Below, in pieces: positions 24,429 through 33,850 of a stretch of 64,000 nucleotides of DNA. Below the pieces are notes generated by a model. It was not told the origin of the DNA, searched no databases, and saw only the letters and a list, made by a program, of their open reading frames with translations. Position 1 is the first letter of the stretch, and every line of letters starts with the position of its first letter. The translations under genes were made by a program, and so were the position numbers. The stretch comes from Limosilactobacillus mucosae DSM 13345 (GTDB lineage: Bacteria > Bacillota > Bacilli > Lactobacillales > Lactobacillaceae), in assembly GCF_001436025.1 (NCBI RefSeq), contig NZ_AZEQ01000009.1, positions 29,869 to 93,868 on the forward strand. The letters run 5' to 3'.

Positions 24429-25277
24429 ATGCACGAATTTCTTTTGAAAAAGTGGCGGTGGCTGCTGACGATTTTGGTATTGGCAGTAATTAGCGGTGGA
24501 CTTTGCTGGTGGCAGCGAGCCCAGGCAGCTCAGCAATTCGTTCAATCAAAGACGCCGACCTTCTTTTTCCATGGCTATGGCAGCAGCCGCCATGCTGAAG
24601 AACACATGGCTAACGCGGCCAAACGAGCTGGAGCGACCAATACGATTATCTGGGCAAATGTCGACCGTACTGGCAAGGTTACCTTCCATGGTCAGATCAA
24701 GGCCAACGCCATTAATCCGATTATTGAAGTCAACTATGAAAACCCGCGGGAAACCAACTATCATACTGATGGACAGTGGGCCTTCAATGTTTTGAGCGCA
24801 GCTAAGCAAAAGTGGGGTTTCAAAAAGATGAATCTGGTTGGTCACTCAATGGGCAATATGGACATTATGTATTGCCTTTTGGATCATCCCAACAGCCAAC
24901 AGCTGCCGAAATTGCAAAAACAAGTTGACATTGCCGGACATTTCAATGGCTTGAATGGCGAGAACCAGGCATCATCAAAGCTGGCCGCGGATGGCAAGCC
25001 GGCCGTAACCAATCGTTTCTATCGTGAGCTGACTAAGCTGCGAACGACCTATCCAACCGGCGTCAAGATCTTAAATATCTATGGTAATCTGCAGGATGGC
25101 TCTAATTCTGATGGCACGGTTCCTAACAACTCATCCAAATCGCTGCGCTATCTGGTGTCGCCAGTTGCCAAATCGTATACTGAGCATGAAATTAAAGGTG
25201 CACGGGCTCAGCACAGTAAATTACACAGCAACTCACAGGTTGATTCCCTACTGATCAACTTTTTGTGGAAAAAATAA
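24429..25277 (+). CDS. DUF915 alpha/beta hydrolase
   Basis: A 282-residue protein with a short basic N-terminus, one hydrophobic segment (about residues 10-28, signal or anchor) and an extracellular alpha/beta-hydrolase domain. The catalytic set is present: Ser in VGHSMGN (near 140), Asp in NSDGTV and His in RAQHSKL. FFFHGYGSSRHAEE near 45 is the family's first motif. The substrate is unknown; cell-surface esterase activity is plausible. The ATG at 24429 follows GGGGG by 8 bases. It is paralogous to 21734, from which degV and the DUF1836 gene separate it. Confidence 0.82.
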   Translation: MHEFLLKKWRWLLTILVLAVISGGLCWWQRAQAAQQFVQSKTPTFFFHGYGSSRHAEEHMANAAKRAGATNTIIWANVDRTGKVTFHGQIKANAINPIIEVNYENPRETNYHTDGQWAFNVLSAAKQKWGFKKMNLVGHSMGNMDIMYCLLDHPNSQQLPKLQKQVDIAGHFNGLNGENQASSKLAADGKPAVTNRFYRELTKLRTTYPTGVKILNIYGNLQDGSNSDGTVPNNSSKSLRYLVSPVAKSYTEHEIKGARAQHSKLHSNSQVDSLLINFLWKK

Positions 25278-25469
25278 TACAGCTCAAAACAGTGTCAGCT
25301 TGTTTTCAAGACGGCACTGTTTTTAATTGGTCTAGTTTAGTTTAAAACGATGAATCTGATTAGAAATCCAACGAATGATTAAAATAAAGATAAAAAAGGC
25401 CCGTTTTTTCTTTTTTAAGCAACTAAAATCGATCAAAACTTGTGATTATTCGTTTGTCCCCAAAATTGG

Positions 25470-25498
25470 TTTACATGTTGGGCAGCTGGTGATAAAGT
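25470..25498 (+). promoter_or_regulatory. aspA promoter
   Basis: TTTACA (25470-25475), 17-bp spacer, TAAAGT (25493-25498), about 50 bp before the ATG. Confidence 0.55.
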
Positions 25499-25547
25499 CT
25501 TAAACCATAAAGAGAAAGCAAATTGGTTTTTGAAAGGTGTGTTAATA

Positions 25548-26927
25548 ATGAGAAAAGAACACGATTCACTTGGTATTCAAAGCGTCCCACAAAGCGCCTA
25601 CTATGGCATTCATACTGTCCGGGCTCGTGGCAACTTTCCAGCCGTCAGCAGCGTCAATGATCGGGAGCTGGTCAAGAACTTCCTGCGCGTTAAGCTGGCC
25701 TGTGCCCGCGCCAACCAAAAAGCGGGTCGTTGGGATGATGAGCGTGTTCCATTGGCGATTGTCAAAGCCTGCCAGGATCTGTTGGCACATTTTGAGGAAT
25801 ATGAAGATGAATTTGCCATCCCTGCGATCCAAGGCGGTGCTGGCACGAGTACCAACATGAACGTTAACGAAGTCGTTGCCAACCGGGCGATTGAGCTGCT
25901 GGGTGGCCAAAAAGGAGACTATCAGCTGGTCAACCCCAACGATGACGTCAACAAATCACAGTCAACCAATGATACCTACCCAACCGCGGGCCATCTGACC
26001 ATGATTCAGCTTACGGATCGTCTGTCGCTAACGCTGAAAAAAGTAATTGCAACGCTCAAGCAGTTGGCTGAAAAATACCAAACCACGCTTAAAATGGGGC
26101 GTACTCAATTGGAAGATGCGATCCCAACCACGTTTGGCCGCTCGTTTCATGCTTATGCCTCACTGTTGGAACGCGACCTCAAACGTCTGAAAGCCGCCCG
26201 TGATCAGCTGTTGACGGTGCCTTTGGGCGGAACGGCGATTGGCACCAGCTTGACTGCTACGCATGAGTATCTCAAAAACGTAATCGCAGAGCTGCAAAAT
26301 GCCACGCTGCTGCCGGTAAAAGGCTGTGAAGATCTGATTGACGGCGTGCAAAACACTGATGAATACGTTCAGCTTTCAGGTGCCTACAAGTCATTAGCCG
26401 TTGATCTTTCTAAAATGTGCAACGACCTGCGCCTGTTGGGGTCCGGTCCGCAAAACGGCTTGGGCGAACTAAACCTGCCACAGCGTCAAGCCGGCTCTTC
26501 AATTATGCCGGGGAAGGTCAACCCAGTCATCCCTGAATTCGTAACCCAGACTGCCTACCAGGTGATCGGTCATGACGCAACCATCACCATGGCTGCCGAA
26601 GCCGGACAGCTGGAACTCAACGCCTTTGAGCCGGTGATGTTCTTTGATCTGTTTGACGATGCCCGCCTGTTAAATGGTGCTCTGCAGACGCTTAACGAGA
26701 ACTGCTTGATGGGAATTACCGTAAACGTGGAGCGCTGTCGACAGATGGTTGAATCTTCCGCGGAAGCTGCGACTGCCCTTTCCCCGCTTTTAGGCTACGA
26801 AACCGTCAGCCATCTGGTTAAAAAGGCCTTAAAAGAACAGCGTCCGATTCGTGAACTGGTTGGTGATCGTCTAACAACGGCAGAATTAAATCAAGCCCTG
26901 GCGCCGACCGCATTCTTCGTTAAATAA
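25548..26927 (+). CDS. aspA: Aspartate ammonia-lyase
   Basis: A 459-residue cytosolic enzyme converting L-aspartate to fumarate and ammonia. It has the fumarase/aspartase signature GSSIMPGKVNP (near 315), the SQSTNDTYPTA segment near 140, GAGTSTNMNVNEV near 98 and TTFGRSFHAYA near 190. Aspartase is favoured over fumarase by the N-terminal RKEHDSLG start and TSTNMN context, but the two families are close. The ATG at 25548 is used; AAAGG lies about 14 bases upstream, and a TTG at 25530 overlaps it. It can work with the asparaginase at 31434. Confidence 0.87.
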   Translation: MRKEHDSLGIQSVPQSAYYGIHTVRARGNFPAVSSVNDRELVKNFLRVKLACARANQKAGRWDDERVPLAIVKACQDLLAHFEEYEDEFAIPAIQGGAGTSTNMNVNEVVANRAIELLGGQKGDYQLVNPNDDVNKSQSTNDTYPTAGHLTMIQLTDRLSLTLKKVIATLKQLAEKYQTTLKMGRTQLEDAIPTTFGRSFHAYASLLERDLKRLKAARDQLLTVPLGGTAIGTSLTATHEYLKNVIAELQNATLLPVKGCEDLIDGVQNTDEYVQLSGAYKSLAVDLSKMCNDLRLLGSGPQNGLGELNLPQRQAGSSIMPGKVNPVIPEFVTQTAYQVIGHDATITMAAEAGQLELNAFEPVMFFDLFDDARLLNGALQTLNENCLMGITVNVERCRQMVESSAEAATALSPLLGYETVSHLVKKALKEQRPIRELVGDRLTTAELNQALAPTAFFVK

Positions 26928-26940
26928 CGTTGCTTAATGA

Positions 26941-26975
26941 AAAACAGGCTCAGCAGCAATGCTGGGCCTGTTTTT
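26941..26975. terminator. Bidirectional terminator after aspA
   Basis: AAAACAGGC-TCAGCA pairs with TGCTG-GGCCTGTTTT, with A- and T-runs on both sides, between convergent genes. Confidence 0.85.
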
Positions 26976-26980
26976 GTCGA

Positions 26981-27787
26981 TCATGATAGGTTGAAAATCG
27001 ACTGAACCTCGCGCAGCACACCGTCATGATCGTTATCATAACTGGTGATGCGGTTGGCAAGCTTTAAAATATCGGGACTGGCATTTTTCATGGCCACCCC
27101 CAGACCGGCTTCCTGCAGCATTTGCCGGTCATTTGACGAATCGCCAAAGGCTACGACACTCTTTAGCTGATCATGATCGTTATTGATAATCAGCTCTTTT
27201 AGTCCGGCTGCTTTGTTGACGCCCAAAGGTAAGACGTCCATACAGCCAAAGCCGCTATAGGTTGCATAAACCGGATAGCGCTCAATCATCTGTTGGGCAA
27301 AACCGCGGATCTGGTCTGGCGTGACTTGATGATTGAGCCAGATTGGATTAACGTTATAGATCTTATCGTCAACCTGAGTCAGATCGTCAATGAAATCGAT
27401 ATTGATCCCAAACGGCCAGGCTTTTAGGTCAGAAATCCTGGTGCCCCAGGTATGATTCCAACCCGTCAGCAAAATTACGTCAGGCGTGACCGGCAACGCG
27501 TTGACTGCTTTGATCAGCTCATTGACTTGTGACTTGGCGTGCGTTCTTTCAAAAACGACCTGCCCTTTTTGGACGATCAGCGCGCCATTGATTGAGATAA
27601 ACGTGTCAATCAATGGACAAGGCGCAAAACACTTCTTTAAAAATCGATAGCTGTCACCACTGGCCACGATCCAAGAAACGTTTTGCTGCTGCAGCTGACC
27701 TAATGCCGTATTCAAAGCAGCGGAATTTAGCTGGTGCCGACTGTCAAGCATGGTGCCATCGACGTCGGTTGCGATATAGCGATACAT
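26981..27787 (-). CDS. Cof-type HAD-IIB family phosphatase
   Basis: A 268-residue HAD hydrolase. Motif I is ATDVDGTMLDS (7-17) with the nucleophile Asp; motif II is the VASGDSY Ser; motif IV is VVAFGDSSNDRQML near 210. The large type IIB cap lies between. Such enzymes dephosphorylate sugar phosphates or flavin precursors; the substrate is not predictable. It is about 46 bp downstream of the LPXTG protein gene, transcribed in the same direction from upstream. Confidence 0.88.
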   Translation of the reverse strand: MYRYIATDVDGTMLDSRHQLNSAALNTALGQLQQQNVSWIVASGDSYRFLKKCFAPCPLIDTFISINGALIVQKGQVVFERTHAKSQVNELIKAVNALPVTPDVILLTGWNHTWGTRISDLKAWPFGINIDFIDDLTQVDDKIYNVNPIWLNHQVTPDQIRGFAQQMIERYPVYATYSGFGCMDVLPLGVNKAAGLKELIINNDHDQLKSVVAFGDSSNDRQMLQEAGLGVAMKNASPDILKLANRITSYDNDHDGVLREVQSIFNLS

Positions 27788-27833
27788 GGCGATCCTCCCT
27801 TCAATCGATTGAGGACGATAATGATGATTCTGA

Positions 27834-29513
27834 TTAATAGCGACGCTTGCGCAGACCTAAAAAGCCAAAGCTCAGCATCCCCATCAACATGCCCAGAATC
27901 GTCATGCCCAAGCCATTGCGATTGCCGGTCTGTGGCAAGAGCTGTTCAAAAATTGATGGCTCAGCAGTCGTAATGGCGTTGGACGTGCTTAAGAGCTGAC
28001 TGTCGCCATGCTTAGCCTGACTGACTTTTGTTGGCTCACTGGTTGCCTTGACCGTAACGTCTTTAAGGCTGCTCTGCTTGTTTGATTTGCTGTTGGACGT
28101 CTTGGTGCTGGAACCGGTGCTTTGCGAAGATGATGTCTGGGTCGTATCCTTGGCAACGGCTTCAATCGCCATCAGCAGATTGGCTTTCTCTAAGGCATCC
28201 TGTGCTTTGTTCAAGGCATCGACAGCATCGTTTAATTCTTTCTCTGCCTTGCTCAGCCTGTTTTTTTGCGTTTCAACGTCTTTATTGGCATTGGCTAAAG
28301 CCGTCTGTGTTTCATTGACCTTTTGCAGTGCCGATGGAATCAGTCCATAGATATGTAAGACTCCATAGTTGTCCATCGCGACGCCGACGTATTCAGTATT
28401 GGTACTCAGCAGCATTCTGGCATGACTGTTTTGCGAGTGAGCATCGTTAAACATCATATCCCAAATCGAGACCGTGGCAACACGTTTTAAATCGCCCATG
28501 GTTTTAATCAGCGTGGAAGCAATGTTTGGATTCTTCTCTGAAATAATACCAATATTTTCCCAGCTGGCCTTAACCTTGTCGCTGGTGCCATTATACTGAT
28601 ATTCAACGTTATCAAAAAGCTTATCAAGATCATGAGCTTTGTCAAGATCAATCAGCGGCTCCTGCTCATCTGGTTTGGCAGTTTTGTTTTTAGCTTCAAT
28701 TGCTTTGTTTTGAGCAATTTTTTCCTGTAACTTGACACTGGTATTCCAGTTTTGGCTATTATAGGCATAATTAACGATTGCCAATGCCTGGGCTAGAGTC
28801 ATATCGTTATAGATCCAAGCCGTCAGCCCAAACTTAGCCCGAATCTGATTGATCAAAGCAGCCACATAATCGCTGATCTCGCTTTGCTGAGCCTGCGTCA
28901 GCTTAGTAGGATCAAGCGTCATGCTTTCATCATCCAGTGTCGGCACGACGGTTAAAGCATCCTTGAGACTAGAATCCATTTCGTATTTCTGTGTTGCTTG
29001 ATTGAAATGCCAGTTTTCGGTAACGTTGACTTCACCAATCTGATTCTTAACGTTGGCTGACGCATCAGATGATGAATTGTCAAACATATTTAAATTGGCA
29101 TTTTTGATGTCAATTGTACTGCCGTTTAAAGCGGCGGCCTGTTCAGCACTGGATGGCATTTGTGATTGAGCCACCGCACTGGCAATGGCATAATTACTCT
29201 GTGCGACACTGGCTGCACTGGCCGCGCTGCTTTGGGCCGCTGTCGCTGAATTTACTGCTGCCGAAGCTGAGGCCACGGCGGCAGAAGCTGAATCGACTTT
29301 TTGCTGAGCCTGGGAAACGGCGGCCTGCGCGCTGGCAACGGCACATTGCGCATCGGTAGTCGAAGTTGCGGCATTTGGATTAGTCGTTGTAATTTGTGCA
29401 GTGGAATTTTTGACGGTATCGGCATGAGCTTCCTGCCAGCCGCCGCCAAAAAACGCTGCACCGGCAATGACTCCTGCCGTTAAGACCGATTGTTTTAAAT
29501 GTTGATTCTTCAT
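27834..29513 (-). CDS. LPXTG-anchored SEC10/PgrA-like surface protein
   Basis: A 559-residue wall protein. A signal peptide (about 1-31, ending EAHAD) leads into an Ala/Ser/Gln-rich coiled coil (about 50-105). The central domain (about 200-400; NQIRAKFGLTAWIYN, SWENIGIIS, NSHARMLL, TEYVGVAMD) matches the CAP-like surface-exclusion domain of the SEC10/PgrA group. A second coiled coil (about 400-450), a Ser/Thr-rich stalk, and the sorting signal LPQTGN with a hydrophobic segment and RKRRY end follow. Such proteins were linked to conjugation exclusion and adhesion; here no conjugative genes are near, so adhesion or wall function is inferred. Confidence 0.85.
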   Translation of the reverse strand: MKNQHLKQSVLTAGVIAGAAFFGGGWQEAHADTVKNSTAQITTTNPNAATSTTDAQCAVASAQAAVSQAQQKVDSASAAVASASAAVNSATAAQSSAASAASVAQSNYAIASAVAQSQMPSSAEQAAALNGSTIDIKNANLNMFDNSSSDASANVKNQIGEVNVTENWHFNQATQKYEMDSSLKDALTVVPTLDDESMTLDPTKLTQAQQSEISDYVAALINQIRAKFGLTAWIYNDMTLAQALAIVNYAYNSQNWNTSVKLQEKIAQNKAIEAKNKTAKPDEQEPLIDLDKAHDLDKLFDNVEYQYNGTSDKVKASWENIGIISEKNPNIASTLIKTMGDLKRVATVSIWDMMFNDAHSQNSHARMLLSTNTEYVGVAMDNYGVLHIYGLIPSALQKVNETQTALANANKDVETQKNRLSKAEKELNDAVDALNKAQDALEKANLLMAIEAVAKDTTQTSSSQSTGSSTKTSNSKSNKQSSLKDVTVKATSEPTKVSQAKHGDSQLLSTSNAITTAEPSIFEQLLPQTGNRNGLGMTILGMLMGMLSFGFLGLRKRRY

Positions 29514-29677
29514 CTTAGATTACTCCCTTATCAAACAAGTTGGTGGTCAAACCAATCTCAATATTTACTTTACCGATTTCCACATTTTATGTCAAACCAT
29601 GCTCAAAACTTAGCAAGAATCTTTCTAGCAAATCTGATACTATATAATAGTAGAAACAAATAGAAAAGAGGAAACAC

Positions 29678-30760
29678 ATGGAAGCCGATAAGTATTTGAA
29701 ACTGATCGATGAGGAACTGTCGCGGCTCCCAGATTATGTTAATGAATATCGCCTTGGAACCAATCATGCCATTACGACGACCTATCAGTATCTGACTGAG
29801 ATTCGTCGGTTTATGGATTGGCTGCGCACCAGCGGCCTGGTTGATGCCAAGTCAAACCGAGAAATTCCGACTTCAGTTTTGGAACACCTGCGTCGCGATG
29901 ACATCATGCTCTATATTGATCATCTGCGCCATACTACCAATGCTCAGGGACGCGTCAATTCACCGACCTCAATCAATCGTTCAATCAATGCCCTGCGCAG
30001 TTTGTTCAAGTTTTTGACGATCACTGCTGACAACAACGATGGCGAACCCTATTTTGAGCGCAACGTCATGCTCAAAATCAATTCGTTAAATGATACCAAG
30101 ACCTTGAACTATCGCGCCCATGCTTTGGCCGCGCATATGTATCGCGGTCAGATGAAGTTTGATTTTATTGATTTTATTGAAAATCGTTATCCCCAGGTCT
30201 GCGACAAGCGCTCATTGCCCGCGTACCGGCGTAATAAGGAACGCGACATCGCGATTGTTGCCTTGATCTTGGGGACTGGAATCCGAGTTTCTGAGACCGC
30301 CAACGTCAACGTTAATGATATCAACTGGCAGCAGCAGATGTTGGACGTTACCCGTAAAGGTGGCCAAAAAGACAGCGTGCCGATTGCTCCGTGGGCAGTC
30401 AAATACGTACAGGACTACCGTGATCTGCGTGCCCAACGTTACGGGGCGACCAAAAAGGACCAGGCCTTCTTTTTGACGGTCTATCAAGGAAAAACGCGGC
30501 GGATTACTGCCAATGCCATTGAACGGATGGTTAAAAAGTATTCGACGGCATTCGGCCATCCCTTGACCCCGCACAAGCTGCGTCACACTTTGGCCTCGGA
30601 GCTGTATGACGTAACCAAGGATCAGGTTTTGGTCTCTCAGCAATTGGGACAAAAAGGCACTTCGGCCACCGATCTCTACACGCACGTTGATCAAAAAGAG
30701 CAAAAGGCAGCGTTAAGAGAAATCAGCGAGCAGGCAAACCAAACGCCGCAAAATGAATAA
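29678..30760 (+). CDS. xerS: Tyrosine recombinase, XerS-like
   Basis: A 360-residue tyrosine recombinase. The N-terminal core-binding domain (about 1-170) precedes the catalytic domain with Arg in GTGIRVSE, Lys in RKGGQKD, HKLRH, a final HxD-type position in LYTHVDQ and its Tyr. Length and the N-terminal LIDEELSRLPDYVNEY segment fit XerS, the single-protein chromosome dimer resolvase of streptococci and some lactobacilli, rather than a phage integrase. No attachment-site duplication or phage genes flank it. XerS genes usually sit near dif, so the window may be near the replication terminus. Confidence 0.82.
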   Translation: MEADKYLKLIDEELSRLPDYVNEYRLGTNHAITTTYQYLTEIRRFMDWLRTSGLVDAKSNREIPTSVLEHLRRDDIMLYIDHLRHTTNAQGRVNSPTSINRSINALRSLFKFLTITADNNDGEPYFERNVMLKINSLNDTKTLNYRAHALAAHMYRGQMKFDFIDFIENRYPQVCDKRSLPAYRRNKERDIAIVALILGTGIRVSETANVNVNDINWQQQMLDVTRKGGQKDSVPIAPWAVKYVQDYRDLRAQRYGATKKDQAFFLTVYQGKTRRITANAIERMVKKYSTAFGHPLTPHKLRHTLASELYDVTKDQVLVSQQLGQKGTSATDLYTHVDQKEQKAALREISEQANQTPQNE

Positions 30761-30761
30761 T

Positions 30762-30800
30762 CAAGCTTCTGTCTGGCGATGGCTGGACAGAAGCTTGTTT
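30762..30800 (+). terminator. Terminator after xerS
   Basis: A perfect 12-bp stem (30762-30773 with 30786-30797) followed by TTTATT. Confidence 0.8.
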
Positions 30801-31433
30801 ATTAGCGTTGACTTTACATAATATTCAAAACGTAATGTTCAATCGAGATGCTTTCAGTTGGTTCTTGTTTTGGAACTGATGATGGTTGTCCCACTGCTCT
30901 TTATAAATTCTGCAATCAGATTGCTGCCGTCTTTTATGATTTTAGCTGGCCAAGAAAGTTGCCGATTCACAAATTAATTTTGCTTGGACGCGTTTAAGGC
31001 AACTGGTTAAAATGCTTACGAAACGCTCATTCGATAATTGCCGCTCAGCCACATTCAAACGACCAACTACCCACGCAGATTAATTTCAGTGCGTCTGAGA
31101 GCCAAATTCTGCATTTACCCGGTTTTGGGCCGATTTTTAGTGTTAAAACGATAATTGTAAGACACTTTTGATAAAAGAATCTTACACTAAACCGCCATAA
31201 ATGCCGTTAAATCAAGGTTTTTAATCAGCAGAAAAATGTGTAAGACTGTTATATGATTATTTTGAAAAATCGGCTTGTTGATTTTTAGCTGTTAATCAGA
31301 CGGATTTAAAAGCAGACAGCCGGTCAACTCAGTATAATTAACGTCTACGATATTATGTAAATAAATGTCTGCTTTTAATTTTCATGGCTTTCTTGTATCA
31401 TTAAAACCATTAATCAAACAAGGATGTGAGATT
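30801..31433. other. Gene-free interval with hairpin
   Basis: About 630 bp without a plausible gene. At 31156-31186 TGTAAGA and TCTTACA (7 bp), with an inner CTTTT/AAAAG stem, form a hairpin without a T-run. GTGTAAGA recurs near 31238. The 12-mer TTGATTTTTAGC (31278-31289) is also in the loop of the hairpin at 4024-4035. The asparaginase promoter should lie near 31330-31400. Confidence 0.5.
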
Positions 31434-32417
31434 TTGAAGAATATCGTGATTATTGCAACTGGTGGTACGATTGCCGGCAGTGGCGAAGCTGGCCGGACTA
31501 CTGAATATCGGGCAGGAACAGTAGCGGTAGCTGATATCTTAAAGAGCGTGCCCCAACTAGGAAAATTGGCCAATATTGAAATGATTTCTTTAATGAGCGT
31601 TGATTCCAATGAAATGGACGAGCAGAAATGGCTGCAGCTGCGCGAGGTTATCAATCAGCAGGCCGCTCGTGATGATGTGGATGGCATCGTGGTCACGCAT
31701 GGTACCGATACGATTGAAGAAACCGCCTATTTTCTAAACTTGACGGTCAATACTGCCAAGCCAGTCGTTTTGACGGGAGCAATGCGGCCGGCAACTGCTA
31801 CCAGTGCTGATGGTCCCTTCAACATCTACCAAGCCGTTGCGCTGGCAGCAGATGATCAGACCTATGACTGCGGCGTGGTCTGCCTGTTTTCCAGTACGAT
31901 CTACTCGGCGCGCGATATTGCCAAGATCAACAACTATAAAATCGATGCCTTCAGCAGTCTGAACGATCATGCCGCACTGGGATACATGCGTGACGCTGAG
32001 GTCTTTATTACCAGTCGGCCGGTATCAAAACACACGATTCACTCCAAGTTCTCACAGCTTGAATATTCAGCATTGCCTAAGGTTGGCGTGGCAGTCTATT
32101 ACGCTGGGGCCCCGGCTGAAGTTCTGGAACGACTGGGACAAGACTGCGATGGATTGGTAGTAATTGGAACCGGGAGCGGCAACTATTCTCAAGCCTGGCG
32201 CCAGAAACTGGACGCGTTGGCTGAACGGGGCGTGGTCGTCGTGCGCAGCTCACGGGTATCAAATTCAATCGTTTTTGACGAACCGATTTTTGACCCGCAC
32301 GATCACTTTATTGGGGTCAACACCCTCACCTCTTATAAAGCCAGAATTCTGCTGATGCTTTGTCTGACCCAGACTAACGACATTGCTGCGATTCGGCAGA
32401 CCTTTTTTAAATACTGA
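31434..32417 (+). CDS. L-asparaginase
   Basis: A 327-residue asparaginase: L-asparagine to aspartate and ammonia. The two active-site threonine motifs are present: ATGGTIAGSG near residue 8 and VTHGTDTIEETAYF near 85, plus SVDSNEM near 54. No signal peptide is seen, so it is cytoplasmic. I choose the TTG at 31434, nine bases after AAGGA, giving the family N-terminus KNIVIIATGGTIAG; an ATG at 31365 would add a non-conserved leader. Product aspartate could feed AspA or the threonine genes. Confidence 0.88.
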   Translation: MKNIVIIATGGTIAGSGEAGRTTEYRAGTVAVADILKSVPQLGKLANIEMISLMSVDSNEMDEQKWLQLREVINQQAARDDVDGIVVTHGTDTIEETAYFLNLTVNTAKPVVLTGAMRPATATSADGPFNIYQAVALAADDQTYDCGVVCLFSSTIYSARDIAKINNYKIDAFSSLNDHAALGYMRDAEVFITSRPVSKHTIHSKFSQLEYSALPKVGVAVYYAGAPAEVLERLGQDCDGLVVIGTGSGNYSQAWRQKLDALAERGVVVVRSSRVSNSIVFDEPIFDPHDHFIGVNTLTSYKARILLMLCLTQTNDIAAIRQTFFKY

Positions 32418-32423
32418 ACTGCT

Positions 32424-32467
32424 AAGAAGCGACCCCTATCTACATTTAGGGGTCGCTTCTTATTTTT
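32424..32467 (+). terminator. Terminator after the asparaginase gene
   Basis: A 15-bp stem (32424-32438 with 32447-32461) followed by TTTTT. Confidence 0.85.
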
Positions 32468-32518
32468 ACAGTTTATATATTATGTTAAATTATTGCTAAC
32501 CAATACAGCGCTGCTTTC

Positions 32519-33850
32519 TTAACGGTGCTTCTCATCTTTGAGGCTGCGCAGATAAGTCGCGTCTTGCCCAACCTCCAGACAGCCCAGATAAGTGCCATCT
32601 TCACGACGAACGGCAATGTATTCCAGATGGATAAAACGCTCACCATGCAGACTAAACCAAAACTCTTCGCGATCACTGGTCCCCTCATGAAAACTGGTAA
32701 GAATTTTCTTAACCTTAGGCTGGGCCTTGGGAGGATGGCAGTTGTAGACGGATCGCCCAATCACGCTCTTGGTCCGCGGAAAGATGCGATCAGGAATATC
32801 TGAATACCAGCGGACCTGATCAGCCGCGTCGACAAAGGTCAGATCAACTGGAAGCAGTTTAAAGATCGCGATCAATTCTTCCGGACTCAGCTGACCGGTT
32901 GCTAGATCAATTCTGGCTTGTGGATCAACTGGCAAGTTAGCTGCTGGTTCTTGATGATTTGGCTGAGTGATTTGGTTAACCTGCGCGTCAGTGGCGGCCA
33001 GTTGTTTGGCGATTTCATTAAACTGCTGGCCCAGTGCGGAGTTGGTGGGCTTGTTTGCCGCATCAGTAAGCTCCTGTTCGGTAGGCTGCCAATTGATTGG
33101 CGGTGAGATCAGCGTGTAGCCGATTGAATCCTCATCTGCTCGTACGCGGGCCCAGTCAGCAGGCGTGGCAACCTCAGCAAGCATTGGCAGCATGATGTCT
33201 TCTTCTTTAACGATCATTGCCAAGACTTCCTGAGTGGCTTTTTCTACGGCTGCCTCAATGACGTATTTATCGGGCAACGGCTGCTGATCGACCAGCTGAC
33301 AGGCTTTTTTGATATAGCCGCGAATGTCGTCGTCAACGCCCCACATGACCTTGGGCGGTGCCGTAATACCATATTTATCCATTAGTGGAAACAAGGTATT
33401 TTCTTTTCTGGCATAATGCCGATCGATGGTCATCAGATCTTTTAGGGCCTGCTGCATTCGCTTGAGATATTCGTTCTCCCCGCCATCTTGCTGCCACTTT
33501 TTAAGACAGGGCAGCAGTTCATCATTGATTAAAGAGTCAATGATCTTGTTCTCCAGTTTCAGTGTGTAGACGGGATGCCCAGGAGTATCAAAAGCAGCGG
33601 TTGGCTTGCCCGGCGCGATGGCATCCTTAAACAGTGCTACATGCACGTTGCATAATTTTTGAATTTCACGTGGGTCCAGACCATTGGCAATCAGCTCTCT
33701 TTCGGCTGCCGTAATCTCAGCTACGTCAACGTTGGCAAATTCTTGATCAAATAACTGCTTGGCCTGATCAAAATTGCCACCATTGCTTAAAAAAGTCAGA
33801 ATCTTGACCAGCTGCTGCTGACGCTGATGGAGATTATGCGGTTCAGTCAT
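32519..33850 (-). CDS. DUF438/hemerythrin/PAS domain protein
   Basis: A 443-residue cytoplasmic protein with three parts: an N-terminal DUF438 region (about 1-90), a hemerythrin-like helical bundle (about 95-235; metal-ligand candidates HPVY, DRHYARKENTLFP and KEEDIMLP) and a C-terminal PAS-like domain (about 310-435; DLTFVDAADQVRWYSD, GRSVYNCHPP). Hemerythrin-like bundles bind di-iron and sense or handle O2 or NO; related ScdA/RIC proteins repair iron-sulfur clusters. It is the last gene of a three-gene operon, overlapping the DUF1858 gene by 8 bp. Confidence 0.85.
   Translation of the reverse strand: MTEPHNLHQRQQQLVKILTFLSNGGNFDQAKQLFDQEFANVDVAEITAAERELIANGLDPREIQKLCNVHVALFKDAIAPGKPTAAFDTPGHPVYTLKLENKIIDSLINDELLPCLKKWQQDGGENEYLKRMQQALKDLMTIDRHYARKENTLFPLMDKYGITAPPKVMWGVDDDIRGYIKKACQLVDQQPLPDKYVIEAAVEKATQEVLAMIVKEEDIMLPMLAEVATPADWARVRADEDSIGYTLISPPINWQPTEQELTDAANKPTNSALGQQFNEIAKQLAATDAQVNQITQPNHQEPAANLPVDPQARIDLATGQLSPEELIAIFKLLPVDLTFVDAADQVRWYSDIPDRIFPRTKSVIGRSVYNCHPPKAQPKVKKILTSFHEGTSDREEFWFSLHGERFIHLEYIAVRREDGTYLGCLEVGQDATYLRSLKDEKHR

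Noticed and set aside
28048..28350. Plus-strand frames opposite the SEC10/PgrA-like gene
   Set aside because: No ribosome site and a clear protein with domains on the minus strand; these arise from its biased composition.
29678..30760. Tyrosine recombinase as sign of a prophage or integrative element
   Set aside because: Sequence fits XerS better than integrases, and no phage, relaxase or att-site duplication is nearby.
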